From assembly GCA_963756455.1 (NCBI GenBank), contig CAVWNC010000003.1, forward strand, positions 2,480,001 through 2,544,000: 64,000 bases of DNA. Direction: 5' to 3'. The position numbers and the translations under genes are program-made. The notes under the pieces are model-generated. The model made no database searches and was not told the DNA's origin. It worked only from the letters and a program-made list of their open reading frames with translations. Shown here piece after piece: positions 16,997-25,556 of the stretch. How positions within the stretch are numbered: the stretch's first letter is position 1; each line of letters begins with the position of its first letter. Source of the stretch: DASQPA01 sp963756455. GTDB lineage: Bacteria > Acidobacteriota > Thermoanaerobaculia > Multivoradales > UBA5704.

Positions 16997-18547
16997 CTAT
17001 CCCCGCATCTGCCTCGCCCGCGCCCCCACCCCTCCACCCAGAAGAACCACCGCCAACCCGAGGTATACCCAAGCCATCCCCATCGCCAACCCTTGCGGCG
17101 TGACCCCCATGTAGTCGAGCGCCGGCACGTGGTTCATCGGACCGATGTACCAAATCGATAAGTAGACGACCTCGAAGAGCCGGCTCGATCCCGAGATCGA
17201 GCCCAGGCCGAAGGCCAAGGCCGGAATGAAGAGGCAGCCGACCAGCCAGGCGAGAAAACCAGCGTTCTGTCCGGTCACGAGCAGTCGAATCCCCACCCCG
17301 GCCGTCGTTCCCGCCGCCACGAGCACCCCCGCCGTCCAGATCGCCGTTCCAGCGTAGAGGGCGGACCGGGGTCCGGAGAAGACGAGATCGCGGGTTCCGA
17401 AGCGTTTCTCCCGGGCTCCCATCCCGGACCAGAGGGCGAGCGGCCAGAGCCAGGCGACGGGGAGGAGGCCGGCGCGGACGGCTTCCATGGGGGAGACGGC
17501 GCTCGCGAGGAAGAGGCCGGCGGCCACCAGGTACCACCAGACGATCCTCCCTTGCAGCATCAGCCGCAGCTCGGCAGCGACCAAGGCGAGGAAAGGATTC
17601 CGGGGGGACCAAGCCGGGAGCGAGATGCGGCGGCGGCGTTTGCCACCTTCGACCCCGACCTCTTCCTCCGGTTTCCGCTTCGGCGCTCGGCCCCCTTCTC
17701 TCGCCGGATCGAAGCGGCTGAAGAAGAGGGCGGCGACGAGGGAGACGCCTAAGGCGAGGGCAAGGACCGTGAGGCGCTGGGCGAGGGCGTGGAGGGTCCA
17801 GTCGATGCCGCTCCAGTGGAAGGTCTTCTGGATGTTCATGTGCGGCCCGATGTTGAAGGAGGACTCCTCGCGCTGGCCGGGGACGAGCGGCGCGAGGGTC
17901 GTGACTTTCTGGTGCAGGCTCGTCTGCACGAGATTCCAGCCGACCGGATCGAGGGTGGGCGACTCGATGGACGCGGCGATGAGCGCGGTCCAGAGAAAGA
18001 AGTAGACGACGTTGCCGAGCGTGCCGCGGAGCCAGCGGATCGACTCGAAGAGGACGGCGAGAGCCGCCACGACGGCGATGGGCGGCAGGGCCAGCCCGAC
18101 GAGGGGACCGAGAAAGGCCGGAAGATCGAGATGCCGGTCCTCCCCCGAGAGCATCTGGAGGAGGAGCCCGGCGACGCCCAGGATGACGACGATGACGCTC
18201 AGGAAAAGAAAGTTGCTGAGCGCCTTGCCGCAGGTGTAGGCGGCCTTGCCGAGCGGGGTCGCGGCGAGGATCTCGCCCACCCGGGTCTGGCGGTCGCGCT
18301 CGATCGTGTCTTTTACCAGATAGAAGCCGAAGAGGGGCATGAGGAGCCCGGCGGAGAGCGCCGTCAAGGCCCCCACCCAGGCCGAATTGAGGATGCCGCG
18401 CTGGTTCTGGATCGTCAGGTTCACGTCCCCGGCGTTGATCAGGTAGCCGAAGTAGACCGCCCCGGCGACCGTGGCGAGGAAGCTGTAGCGCCGCGACCGC
18501 TCCTGAAAGTCGGCGCGGGCCATGTGGTAGAGGAGGCGTGCGTTCAT
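16997..18547 (-). CDS. ABC-2 type transporter permease
   Basis: Membrane subunit of an ABC exporter, 516 residues, starting MNARLLYHMARADFQERSRR. It has two groups of hydrophobic helices (about residues 20–255 and 340–515) around a large soluble loop containing a basic low-complexity stretch (PAREGGRAPKRKPEEE). The ATG overlaps the stop of the upstream ATPase by 4 bp (ATGA), so the two are translationally coupled. The cargo is unknown. It is the last gene of a four-gene minus-strand operon starting at 20519. Confidence 0.85.
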   Translation of the reverse strand: MNARLLYHMARADFQERSRRYSFLATVAGAVYFGYLINAGDVNLTIQNQRGILNSAWVGALTALSAGLLMPLFGFYLVKDTIERDRQTRVGEILAATPLGKAAYTCGKALSNFLFLSVIVVILGVAGLLLQMLSGEDRHLDLPAFLGPLVGLALPPIAVVAALAVLFESIRWLRGTLGNVVYFFLWTALIAASIESPTLDPVGWNLVQTSLHQKVTTLAPLVPGQREESSFNIGPHMNIQKTFHWSGIDWTLHALAQRLTVLALALGVSLVAALFFSRFDPAREGGRAPKRKPEEEVGVEGGKRRRRISLPAWSPRNPFLALVAAELRLMLQGRIVWWYLVAAGLFLASAVSPMEAVRAGLLPVAWLWPLALWSGMGAREKRFGTRDLVFSGPRSALYAGTAIWTAGVLVAAGTTAGVGIRLLVTGQNAGFLAWLVGCLFIPALAFGLGSISGSSRLFEVVYLSIWYIGPMNHVPALDYMGVTPQGLAMGMAWVYLGLAVVLLGGGVGARARQMRG

Positions 18548-19449
18548 TTCGGCACCTGGGCCCTCAGGGTCGTGGTCCGGACTCGTCCCCTTGTCAAACG
18601 GAACAGATAGGCATCTTCGAGGCTCGGCGGCAGCGGCCGCGCTCCGTCGGCGGGCGGCGTCTCGGCTACGACCCGTACGTGGACGCCGTCGCCCCGCCGG
18701 ACGGTCCCCGAGATCAGCCAGCGCTCCTTGGCCGCGGTGAGCTCGGCGCTCGGCACCACGCACTCCCAGACTTTCCCTTCGATCGCCCGCAGCAGCTCCT
18801 CGGGCGCGGCATGGTCGACCAGCCGGCCGCCGTCGATGAGCGCGATCTCGGTCGCCGCCGCCTCGACGTCCGAGACGATGTGGGTCGAGAGGAGGACGAT
18901 GCGGTCGCCCGAGAGGTCGGAGAGGAGGTTCCGGAAGCGCACCCGTTCTTCCGGGTCGAGCCCGACGGTCGGCTCGTCGACGATGAGGAGACGCGGATCG
19001 GAGAGGAGCGCCTGCGCGATTCCCACCCGCTGGCGCATGCCCCCGGAGTAGCCGCTCAAAGGTCGCTTCGCCGCTTCGGTCAGGTTGACCAGGGCGAGGA
19101 GCTCGGCGATCCGCGGCCGGGCGACCCGCGCCGGCACCCCCTTGACCGCGGCCAGATATTCGAGGAACTCGACCGCCGAGAGATTGGGGTAGACGCCGAA
19201 GTCCTGCGGCAGGTAGCCCAGGCTCGCGCGGAGCGCGGTGGGCGACTTCGCCGTGTCCTCGCCGTTCCAGAGGACGCGCCCGGAGGTGGGCCGGGTGACG
19301 GTCGCCAGGATGCGCATGAGCGTCGACTTGCCGGCGCCGTTCGGCCCGAGGAGGCCGAGCACCCCCGGCCCCAGATCCAGGCTGAAGTCGGCGAGCGCCA
19401 CCGTCCCACCCTTGTACACCTTGCCGACGTTTTCGATCGTGAGCCGCAT
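18544..19449 (-). CDS. ABC transporter ATP-binding protein
   Basis: Cytoplasmic ATPase of the exporter, 301 residues. Walker A is GPNGAGKST, the Q-loop lies at YLPQDFG, the signature is YSGGMRQRVGIAQALL, Walker B is LLIVDEPTVGLD, and the switch His is in LLSTHIVSD. The C-terminal extension of about 90 residues is typical of multi-drug or lipid exporter ATPases (CcmA type). It pairs with the overlapping permease gene and lies 30 bp after the HExxH gene. Confidence 0.9.
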   Translation of the reverse strand: MRLTIENVGKVYKGGTVALADFSLDLGPGVLGLLGPNGAGKSTLMRILATVTRPTSGRVLWNGEDTAKSPTALRASLGYLPQDFGVYPNLSAVEFLEYLAAVKGVPARVARPRIAELLALVNLTEAAKRPLSGYSGGMRQRVGIAQALLSDPRLLIVDEPTVGLDPEERVRFRNLLSDLSGDRIVLLSTHIVSDVEAAATEIALIDGGRLVDHAAPEELLRAIEGKVWECVVPSAELTAAKERWLISGTVRRGDGVHVRVVAETPPADGARPLPPSLEDAYLFRLTRGRVRTTTLRAQVPK

Positions 19450-19479
19450 CCCGATCCCTCCCGTGTCGCCTGCCGTCTC

Positions 19480-19911
19480 TTACGATGGCGGGAGAGGAGA
19501 AGTTCCGGTAGCTCTCTCGGTGCTCTCGGCCCGCTCGGCGTGCACCTCGAACCCGTTGTCGCGATAGTAGTGACCGCCGCGAAGGAGGGCCCAGAGGCTC
19601 GCCAGAGCGTAGGCAGGGAGAAAGAACGGCCCCCACCGCTCGCACTGCCGGACGTGGACGAGCTCGTGCGCCCGGGTCGCATCGAGAGCGCCGGAATCGG
19701 CGCCCAGGATGACGTGGCCGAGGGTCATCGCCTGGGCCTGGACGAACGTCAGCCGGAGGAGCCAGCGGGCGAAGCCGCCGTAAACCTCAAGGACGCCCGC
19801 CCGCCGCCGGACCTCGCCGCCGGTCGCCAGGGTGAAGAGAGCGGCGAGGAGACCGAGGGCGGTCGTGGGGGAGGCCCAGGCATAGCGCCAGGTGTGGCGA
19901 AGGATCTTCAG
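19480..19911 (-). CDS. Membrane protein with HExxH motif, probable CTG start
   Basis: About 143 residues. It begins (L)KILRHTWRYAWASPTTALG, has hydrophobic stretches, then the zinc-binding-like motif AHELVHVRQCERWGPFF, and ends in a polar tail. Related short proteins with HE..H are seen beside membrane proteins in several phyla; protease activity is not established. No ATG, GTG or TTG lies between the conserved N-terminus and codons deep inside the upstream gene. A CTG overlaps the upstream stop as CTGA (19908–19911), mimicking an ATGA coupling junction. It belongs to the operon with the PH-like gene and the ABC exporter. Confidence 0.65.
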   Translation of the reverse strand: MKILRHTWRYAWASPTTALGLLAALFTLATGGEVRRRAGVLEVYGGFARWLLRLTFVQAQAMTLGHVILGADSGALDATRAHELVHVRQCERWGPFFLPAYALASLWALLRGGHYYRDNGFEVHAERAESTERATGTSPLPPS

Positions 19912-20519
19912 CGGGACTCGGACCTTCCGTGGAGAGCCTCGGCGTTTTCGGTGGCGCCTTCGACGTGCGCCGCCGGAAGGCCCCAGATCCGATGGGCGGT
20001 GCGGAGGAAGCGCGGCGGATCGGGGACGGAGAGGAGGATGCGGTAGCCGTCGCGGGTGGGCAGGTCGATCACCGTCGTGGGATCGGTGACGAAGAGGAGC
20101 GCCTTGTCGCCGTTGCGCAGCCGGAACCAACCCTCGCGGTAGCCCACGAGGGTGTTCCCCATCGTCCGCAGGACCGGCTTGAGCCGCGGCTCCTCCCGGA
20201 GCGAGACGGCCCGCGCCTCTTCGGGGAGGAGGTCGGCGAGCGGCACGGCGCGGCCGAAGACCGAGTTGCGGATGCGGAGGCCGGTGGCCGAGAGATCGAA
20301 GCGCACGTACTGGCTCGACCCGAAGATGAAAAACAGGAAGAGGCCGATGCCGGAGACGACGACCCAGGCGACCCGCAGGGCGGGCATCTGGGCGACCAGG
20401 GGGGCCGTCGCCAGGACGGGCACGACGCAGAAGGCGAGGACCCCCAGGACGAAGAGGAGAGTTTTGAGCGTCGAGGGGACGATGCGAAAGCTGTGGAAAG
20501 CTTGGCGGTCGGGGAGCAT
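19908..20519 (-). CDS. Membrane protein with PH-like domain
   Basis: A 203-residue protein with two N-terminal membrane helices (LKTLLFVLGVLAFCVVPVL and VAWVVVSGIGLFLFFIFG) followed by a beta-rich soluble domain (YVRFDLSATGLRIRNSVFGR through ALLFVTDPTTVIDLPT) that resembles bacterial PH (DUF304-like) domains. The ATG is at 20519; TAGAAT lies about 6 nt upstream, so the transcript is probably leaderless or nearly so. It is the first gene of the 20519–16997 operon. Confidence 0.7.
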   Translation of the reverse strand: MLPDRQAFHSFRIVPSTLKTLLFVLGVLAFCVVPVLATAPLVAQMPALRVAWVVVSGIGLFLFFIFGSSQYVRFDLSATGLRIRNSVFGRAVPLADLLPEEARAVSLREEPRLKPVLRTMGNTLVGYREGWFRLRNGDKALLFVTDPTTVIDLPTRDGYRILLSVPDPPRFLRTAHRIWGLPAAHVEGATENAEALHGRSESR

Positions 20520-20559
20520 GCCTCTATTCTAGGCGCCCTGGCCCGATGGAGAGATCGCC

Positions 20560-21642
20560 ATGCGCTTCGAGATCGACCCCGACATCACCCGCGCGGAGAC
20601 CCCGCCGTCCGGGCTCTACAGCGACCCCGAGGTCTACCGGCAGGCCCTGGAACGGGTCTTCGCCAGGAGCTGGCAATGGATCGGCGACCGCAGCGCGATC
20701 AAGGTCCCCGGCCAGGTCCACCCGCTGACCCTTCTCGAAGGGAGCCTGGACGAGCCGCTCCTCCTGACCCGCGACGCCCAGGACCAGGTCCACTGCCTGT
20801 CGAACGTCTGCACCCATCGCGGCAACCTGGTGGCGGAGAGCCCGGGCAACGAGCCCTTCCTGCGCTGCCGCTACCACGGCCGCCGCTTCGGCCTCGACGG
20901 CCGCTTCCTCTCGATGCCCGAGTTCGAGCGCGCGGTGGGCTTCCCGCGCCCCGGAGACAACCTGCCGCGGGTGGAGCTCGGAGAATTCGGTCCTTTCCTC
21001 TTTGCCTCGCTCGCCCCCGTCTTTCCCCTGGACGCCCTGCTCGCCGAGGTGCGCGCCCGGGTGGGCTTCCTGCCTTTGGCCGCGGCGGTCTTCGACCCCG
21101 GCCGCTCGCGCGACTACCTGGTGCGCGCCAACTGGGCGCTCTACTGCGACAACTACCTGGAGGGCTTCCACATCCCCTTCGTCCATGCCGGGCTCGCCGG
21201 GGCGCTCGACTACGGCAGCTACCGGACCGAGCTCTACCCCTACGCCAACCTCCAGCTCGGCGTGGCGTCGGGCGGCGACGAGGTCTTCACCCTTCCCTCC
21301 TCCTCGCCCGATGCAGGCCATGAGATCGCCGCCTACTACTTCTTCCTCTTCCCCAACACCATGCTCAACGTCTACCCCTGGGGGATCTCGGTGAACGTCG
21401 TCAAGCCGCTGGCGGTCGACCGCACCCGGGTCTCCTTCCTCACCTACGTCTGGGACCCGGAGAAGCTCGACCGCGGGGCGGGCGCCGGGCTCGACCGGGT
21501 CGAGCGCGAGGACGAGGCGGTCGTCGAGAGCGTCCAGCGCGGGGTGCGCTCGCGGCTCTACGACCGCGGCCGTTATTCGCCCGATCGCGAAGAGGGAGTG
21601 CACCACTTCCATCGCCTGCTGGCGCGGTTTCTGGGGGAGTAG
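20560..21642 (+). CDS. Rieske 2Fe-2S aromatic ring-hydroxylating oxygenase alpha-subunit-like
   Basis: 360 residues. The Rieske cluster ligands are CTHRG and, 17 residues on, CRYHG (Cys-x-His and Cys-x2-His). The mononuclear iron site is in WALYCDNYLEGFHIPFVHAGL, with two histidines in the spacing usual for the family. Homologues hydroxylate aromatic rings or quaternary amines using a separate reductase; none is adjacent, so the substrate is open. The ATG start has GGAGA nearby, and the family N-terminus (SDPEVYRQALERVFARSWQWIG) follows at the right distance. Divergent from the PH-like operon, sharing a 40-bp intergenic region with opposed -10-like boxes. Confidence 0.85.
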   Translation: MRFEIDPDITRAETPPSGLYSDPEVYRQALERVFARSWQWIGDRSAIKVPGQVHPLTLLEGSLDEPLLLTRDAQDQVHCLSNVCTHRGNLVAESPGNEPFLRCRYHGRRFGLDGRFLSMPEFERAVGFPRPGDNLPRVELGEFGPFLFASLAPVFPLDALLAEVRARVGFLPLAAAVFDPGRSRDYLVRANWALYCDNYLEGFHIPFVHAGLAGALDYGSYRTELYPYANLQLGVASGGDEVFTLPSSSPDAGHEIAAYYFFLFPNTMLNVYPWGISVNVVKPLAVDRTRVSFLTYVWDPEKLDRGAGAGLDRVEREDEAVVESVQRGVRSRLYDRGRYSPDREEGVHHFHRLLARFLGE

Positions 21643-21709
21643 CAGGAGGTAGCGCTTCGGGCCGTAGGGGGCGGCTACCTACAGGCGCCAACTTGACTAC
21701 TAAGCGCGC

Positions 21710-21742
21710 AGCCCCGCCCGGAGATTGATCTCCGGCGGGGCT
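21710..21742. terminator. Bidirectional hairpin terminator
   Basis: A near-perfect 15–16 bp inverted repeat (AGCCCCGC...GCGGGGCT) with a 2-nt loop lies between two convergent genes. There is no clear T-run on either side. Confidence 0.55.
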
Positions 21743-21792
21743 GAGGAGATCGGAGGTGCCCGCGCGAGGCACCTCCGGAGAGGAGTCCAGGT

Positions 21793-22086
21793 TTAACCCT
21801 TGGTCTTGCCCTTCGTGGGGGACTTCTCGGCCTTGACCTCGACGGTCGCGGCCGACATCCGGTACTCGATCGTCACCTTGGAGCCGACCTTCAAGTCGCC
21901 GGTGACCTTGGTCGAGGCGTCGCGGGCGATCTCCCAGCGGTCCTTGCCCTTCATGACGACGATGGTGTCGGGCGTCAGCTCCAGCACGGGTCCCGTCACC
22001 TGGTAGGTTTTCGGCGGCGCCGCGTGGACGGGCACGGTGCAGAGGGAGGCGGTGAGAATAGAAGCCACGATCAACTTCTTGAGCAT
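21793..22086 (-). CDS. Small secreted OB-fold-like protein
   Basis: 97 residues with a signal peptide (MLKKLIVASILTASLCTVPVHA) and a short beta-strand domain (TYQVTGPVLELTPDTIVVMK...KVGSKVTIEYRM) like the DUF5666-type OB fold, with a Lys-rich end. Periplasmic; function unknown. Convergent with the Rieske gene behind a shared hairpin. Confidence 0.75.
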   Translation of the reverse strand: MLKKLIVASILTASLCTVPVHAAPPKTYQVTGPVLELTPDTIVVMKGKDRWEIARDASTKVTGDLKVGSKVTIEYRMSAATVEVKAEKSPTKGKTKG

Positions 22087-22137
22087 GTCGATCCTTTCCG
22101 CCCGCTTCTTTAAGGCAGGCTTGAAGAAGTAGTGAAT

Positions 22138-22578
22138 TTAGCCGAGCTTACCGCGAAGGAGGTCCATGCCCTCGGCGAGCAGGCCGTGGTCGGCGGTGCC
22201 TCCGGGCGTCAGGTGGTCGATGAGGCCGGGGAGGACCGAGGCGAGCATCGAGCTCGCCTGCTCCGGGGGGATGCCGGCCTCCTGCGCCAGGGCCGCCAAG
22301 CGGCCGCTGCCGAGGACGCTCTCCACCTGCTGCGCCGAGATCGGCAGGTTGGTCCCGTTGCCGATCCAGGAGGAGATGAGATGGCCGAGCCCCTGCTGCT
22401 CGAAGAGCTGGACGAGCCCCTGGAGGCCGCCCTGCTGGTTGCCGAGGAGGCCGAGGAGGGCGGTGACGAGGCCGGGATTGGCGGCGGCGACAGGATTGGC
22501 GTTACCGGCATTGGCATTGCCGGTGTTGCCCGCGAGGGCACCCTCGGCGGTGCTCATCAGGTCTCCGAACAGGCTCAT
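22138..22578 (-). CDS. YidB family protein (DUF937)
   Basis: 146 residues starting MSLFGDLMSTAEGALAG. A Gly/Asn/Ala-rich N-terminus precedes the YidB core (LVQLFEQQGLGHLISSWIGNG, ISAQQVESVLGSGRLAALA, SMLASVLPGLIDHLTPGG). The role of YidB is not established. GGAGAA precedes the ATG. Longer in-frame starts upstream run through the repeat-rich gap and are unlikely. Confidence 0.85.
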   Translation of the reverse strand: MSLFGDLMSTAEGALAGNTGNANAGNANPVAAANPGLVTALLGLLGNQQGGLQGLVQLFEQQGLGHLISSWIGNGTNLPISAQQVESVLGSGRLAALAQEAGIPPEQASSMLASVLPGLIDHLTPGGTADHGLLAEGMDLLRGKLG

Positions 22579-22726
22579 GGCGATTCTCCGGGCCCACGGA
22601 GGGCCGAAAGTGCGGTCGGTGGGGAAGGCGGGCTTCAGGCCCGCAATGGATGCTACAACGTATCCCGCGCAGATTACGGACCGCCTTAAGGCTTCGGAGT
22701 GACAACCCTCGGGATACAATCGCTCC

Positions 22727-22930
22727 GTGAACGCGGCGCGGCGTACCCTCGGCCGCTGGCTCCTCCTCACCTTCCTGGAGCGCGGCTGCGATCCCCTGAC
22801 GGCCCGGGTGCCGCAGGCGGTGCCCCGAGTCCGCCCGCTCTCCTTAAGAGAGCTCGCCGACCTCCACAACTTCCCCCTGCCGGTCGTCGCGGTTAGCAAC
22901 GTGCGATTCCTGCACCTGCCGGTTCGGTAG
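22727..22930 (+). CDS. Short ORF cut off by a MITE (possible gene remnant)
   Basis: A 67-codon frame with a GTG start, reading MNAARRTLGRWLLLTFLERG...RVRPLSLRELADLHNFPLP. A -10-like TACAAT lies about 9 nt upstream of the start (near 22713). The TAG stop is formed by the first bases of the terminal inverted repeat of the element at 22928. The gene may therefore have lost its 3' end. No family recognised. The 585-bp gap otherwise holds a hairpin with GTATCCCG/CGGGATAC ends (about 22655–22717) and the MITE. Confidence 0.25.
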   Translation: MNAARRTLGRWLLLTFLERGCDPLTARVPQAVPRVRPLSLRELADLHNFPLPVVAVSNVRFLHLPVR

Positions 22931-23152
22931 TGTAGTGCGGCAGAAATCCAGAACCTTTAGAGCGGACACCCAAAGAACTGCCAATCCACTCCCTTCAGGC
23001 GTGTCATCCTGGAGCGGAGCGAAGGGCCTGGGGGATGGGAGCTTTCCGCCGCGCAGATCCTTCGGTCGCCAGGGCTCCCTCCAGGATGACGGTAGGAAAG
23101 GTTGGCGCGAACCTACCGGGATAAGCGCCTATCTGTTGGCCGCACGACACTA
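22928..23152. mobile_element. MITE-like element, 225 bp, 14-bp terminal inverted repeats
   Basis: The left end TAGTGTAGTGCGGC (22928–22941) is the inverted repeat of the right end GCCGCACGACACTA (23139–23152) with 13 of 14 matches, bounded by TA. The interior carries TCATCCTGGAGCG...CTCCAGGATGACGGTAGG, which recurs at 13366 and 16772. It has no coding capacity for a transposase. TA-bounded ends suggest mobilisation by an IS630/Tc1-type enzyme; that is inference. Confidence 0.7.
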
Positions 23153-23164
23153 GCTGACGCGATC

Positions 23165-25489
23165 TCACCCCCCACGCCGCTTGAGGACGAGGACCGTCGT
23201 GTCGTCCTCCCCGTCTTCATTCCGCAGGTGCCTTCGACAGTCGGCGAGGAGAGCTTCGAGGATCGCCTCGGCCGGCCGGCGGAAGGTCCAGCGGAGGATC
23301 TCGCTCGGACGCTCGTAGCCGTAGGCGGTGCCGGTTCGGTCGGCGGCCTCGAAGAGGCCGTCGGAGCAGAAGACGAGGACGCTGCCGGGCGGCAGGGTCA
23401 CGGAGAGGTCGCTGTACTCCCGCTTCGGCCCCTGCCCCAGGGGGAGACCGGGGAGGGCGATCTCCCGCACCTCGCCATTTTCGAGCAGCAGAGGGTAGGG
23501 GTGGCCGGCGTTGGCGTAGAGGGCCTCGCCGGTTGTCACGTCGAGCCGGAGGAGGGCGAGGCTCGTGAAGTTCCTGCGGCTGCCCCCCCTGCGGATCACC
23601 CGGTCGACCTCCCGGAGCACCTCGGCGGGGGTGCGGCCCGGGGTGATGAGGCTGGTGAGCGCCGCCGTCGTCATCGCCTGGACGATCGAGCAGGAATAGC
23701 CGTGTCCGGCGACGTCCCCGGCCGCGATCCACAGGTGCCCGCCCGACTGCAGATCCCCGGTGAAGAGAAAATCGTAGAGGTCGCCGCCGGCCTCGGTCGC
23801 CAAGAGAGAGCGGGCGGCGATCTGCCAGCCGGGGATCTCGGGGACCTTCTCGGGGAGGAGGCCGAGCTGCATCCGGGAGAGAAGGTCCATCTCGTAGCGC
23901 ACCCGGCGCTCCTCCTCCTGGCGGCGGATGAAGGCGGGGGGCGTGAGGCGCTCGAGCTCGACCTGCTCGGGCCGCCGCAAGCCCAGGAGGCCCAGAAAGA
24001 GGAGGGCCATGGGATCGCCGGCGGTGAGCGCGAAGGTCCCCGGCAGCCAATCGAGATGGAGAGCCGAGAAGGCCGCCGCGGGGAGCAGGTAGGCGGTCAT
24101 GGCGGCGGTCAGGAAGGCGGTGAGGCCGAAGCGTCGTCCGCCGTAGAAGAGAAAGAGGAGGAGGGCGAAGTTGGCGAGGAGCCCGGCGCCGTAGGGATGG
24201 AGATCGAGGGGCGCGAGGAGGAAGGCGCCGGCGACGGCCGCCGCGGGGATCGCCCAGCGCGGCGTCAGGACGCGGTGGCAGAGGGCGAGGAGGACGAGGG
24301 CTCCGGCGGCGAGCGAGATGCCGTCGCCCGGCGGGGTCGCGGCATCGAAGATCGGCAGCCGGAGGCTCGGCGCCTCGGGCCAGACCCGCGGCAGGGCGAG
24401 TGCGATCGCCTCCACGAGGAGGAGGAGACCGGCGAGCGCCGCTCCGAGCCCGAGCCCGGAGAGGAGCGCCCGGCCGCCGCGGGGGCCGAGGCGGCCGACC
24501 CGCAGGGCGTCGAGGCTGGTCGTGAAGTCGGGGGAGCTCGAGCGGATGAACGACTCGCCCGCCGCCCAGGCGAGGAAGACCCAGAGCGCGCGGAACACCA
24601 TATGGGTGAGGATCCAGAGGATCGCGGCGCGATCGGGGGGCGCGTGGAAGAGCGCCCCGGCCGAGGCCACCAGGGTGACGACGGCGAGGAGCGCGGCGTT
24701 CTTGAGGTCGATGACCCGGCGCGAGACGAGATGGAAGAAGAGACCGCCGACGAGGAGGGCGAGGGCGAGGTTGGGAAAGATGCTCCTGAGGACGGTCCCG
24801 AGGTCGAAGCGGTGCGCCCGGGCGAGCGCCTGGCCCAGGGTGCCGGGGCTCCGCCTCAAGATCAGCTGGTTGCCCGGGAGGGTGGCGGCGGCGATGTGCT
24901 GGCTCGGTCGGACCCCGGGAAGGTCGTAGAAAAAGCGCCAATTGTTGGTCTCTCCCTCCTGGGGAGGGCCGAGGCTCTCCCCGGGCGCCAGGAGCGGAGG
25001 GAGGAAAGGCTCGATCTGGGGCCGGCCCATCATCTGCATGGAGTTGACGTTGAAGAGAGAAAAGCCGCTCTGTTGCCAATCGAGCGCCCGCGGGCTGCCC
25101 TGCGGGGAGAACAGCATGCCCAGGATGTAGCCGGTCGCCCCTGGGATCGTCGCCTCCTGCTCGACCCTCACCTTGAGCCCGGCGAGCTCCGGCGGGACGT
25201 CGCGGGGGTTCCGCCGGTCGAAGGCGGCCCCAGCCAGGGGAAGGTCGTCATGGGAGAAGGCCAAAGAGACCCGCGGTTCGCCCGGCAGGAGGCGCACCCC
25301 GGCCCGCCCGGCGAGCTCCCGGAAGCGTTCGACGAAAAGCTTCTCCTCCGGCAGCTTCCCCGCCCGCCACTCCGGCAACCAGGCGAGGGCGAGCGCCAGC
25401 CCGGCGGCGAAGACCAGGGCACCGAGGAGGAGGAGCGACCCGGGACGGAGCGCCCAGGGCAGGGGGTGAGGGTAGGGGCTCTCGCTCAT
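23165..25489 (-). CDS. Membrane protein with SpoIIE/PP2C-type phosphatase domain
   Basis: 774 residues, ATG at 25489 (MSESPYPHPLPWALRPGS). One N-terminal helix is followed by an extracytoplasmic domain (about 40–215), then around ten membrane helices (about 235–510), and a C-terminal serine phosphatase domain (from about 545) with GGDLYDF, GDVAGHGY, FCSDGLFEA and DDTTVLV, the metal-binding Asp motifs of RsbU/SpoIIE PP2C enzymes. Such proteins dephosphorylate anti-anti-sigma factors in partner-switching systems; no RsbV/RsbW pair lies nearby. Divergent from the phosphodiesterase-like gene over 67 bp. Confidence 0.85.
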   Translation of the reverse strand: MSESPYPHPLPWALRPGSLLLLGALVFAAGLALALAWLPEWRAGKLPEEKLFVERFRELAGRAGVRLLPGEPRVSLAFSHDDLPLAGAAFDRRNPRDVPPELAGLKVRVEQEATIPGATGYILGMLFSPQGSPRALDWQQSGFSLFNVNSMQMMGRPQIEPFLPPLLAPGESLGPPQEGETNNWRFFYDLPGVRPSQHIAAATLPGNQLILRRSPGTLGQALARAHRFDLGTVLRSIFPNLALALLVGGLFFHLVSRRVIDLKNAALLAVVTLVASAGALFHAPPDRAAILWILTHMVFRALWVFLAWAAGESFIRSSSPDFTTSLDALRVGRLGPRGGRALLSGLGLGAALAGLLLLVEAIALALPRVWPEAPSLRLPIFDAATPPGDGISLAAGALVLLALCHRVLTPRWAIPAAAVAGAFLLAPLDLHPYGAGLLANFALLLFLFYGGRRFGLTAFLTAAMTAYLLPAAAFSALHLDWLPGTFALTAGDPMALLFLGLLGLRRPEQVELERLTPPAFIRRQEEERRVRYEMDLLSRMQLGLLPEKVPEIPGWQIAARSLLATEAGGDLYDFLFTGDLQSGGHLWIAAGDVAGHGYSCSIVQAMTTAALTSLITPGRTPAEVLREVDRVIRRGGSRRNFTSLALLRLDVTTGEALYANAGHPYPLLLENGEVREIALPGLPLGQGPKREYSDLSVTLPPGSVLVFCSDGLFEAADRTGTAYGYERPSEILRWTFRRPAEAILEALLADCRRHLRNEDGEDDTTVLVLKRRGG

Positions 25490-25556
25490 CGCCTCCCATA
25501 CTACGTCGGGAGCGGGGCAGGGTTTGACGGGGGCTTTGCTACAATCCGCCCCCATC

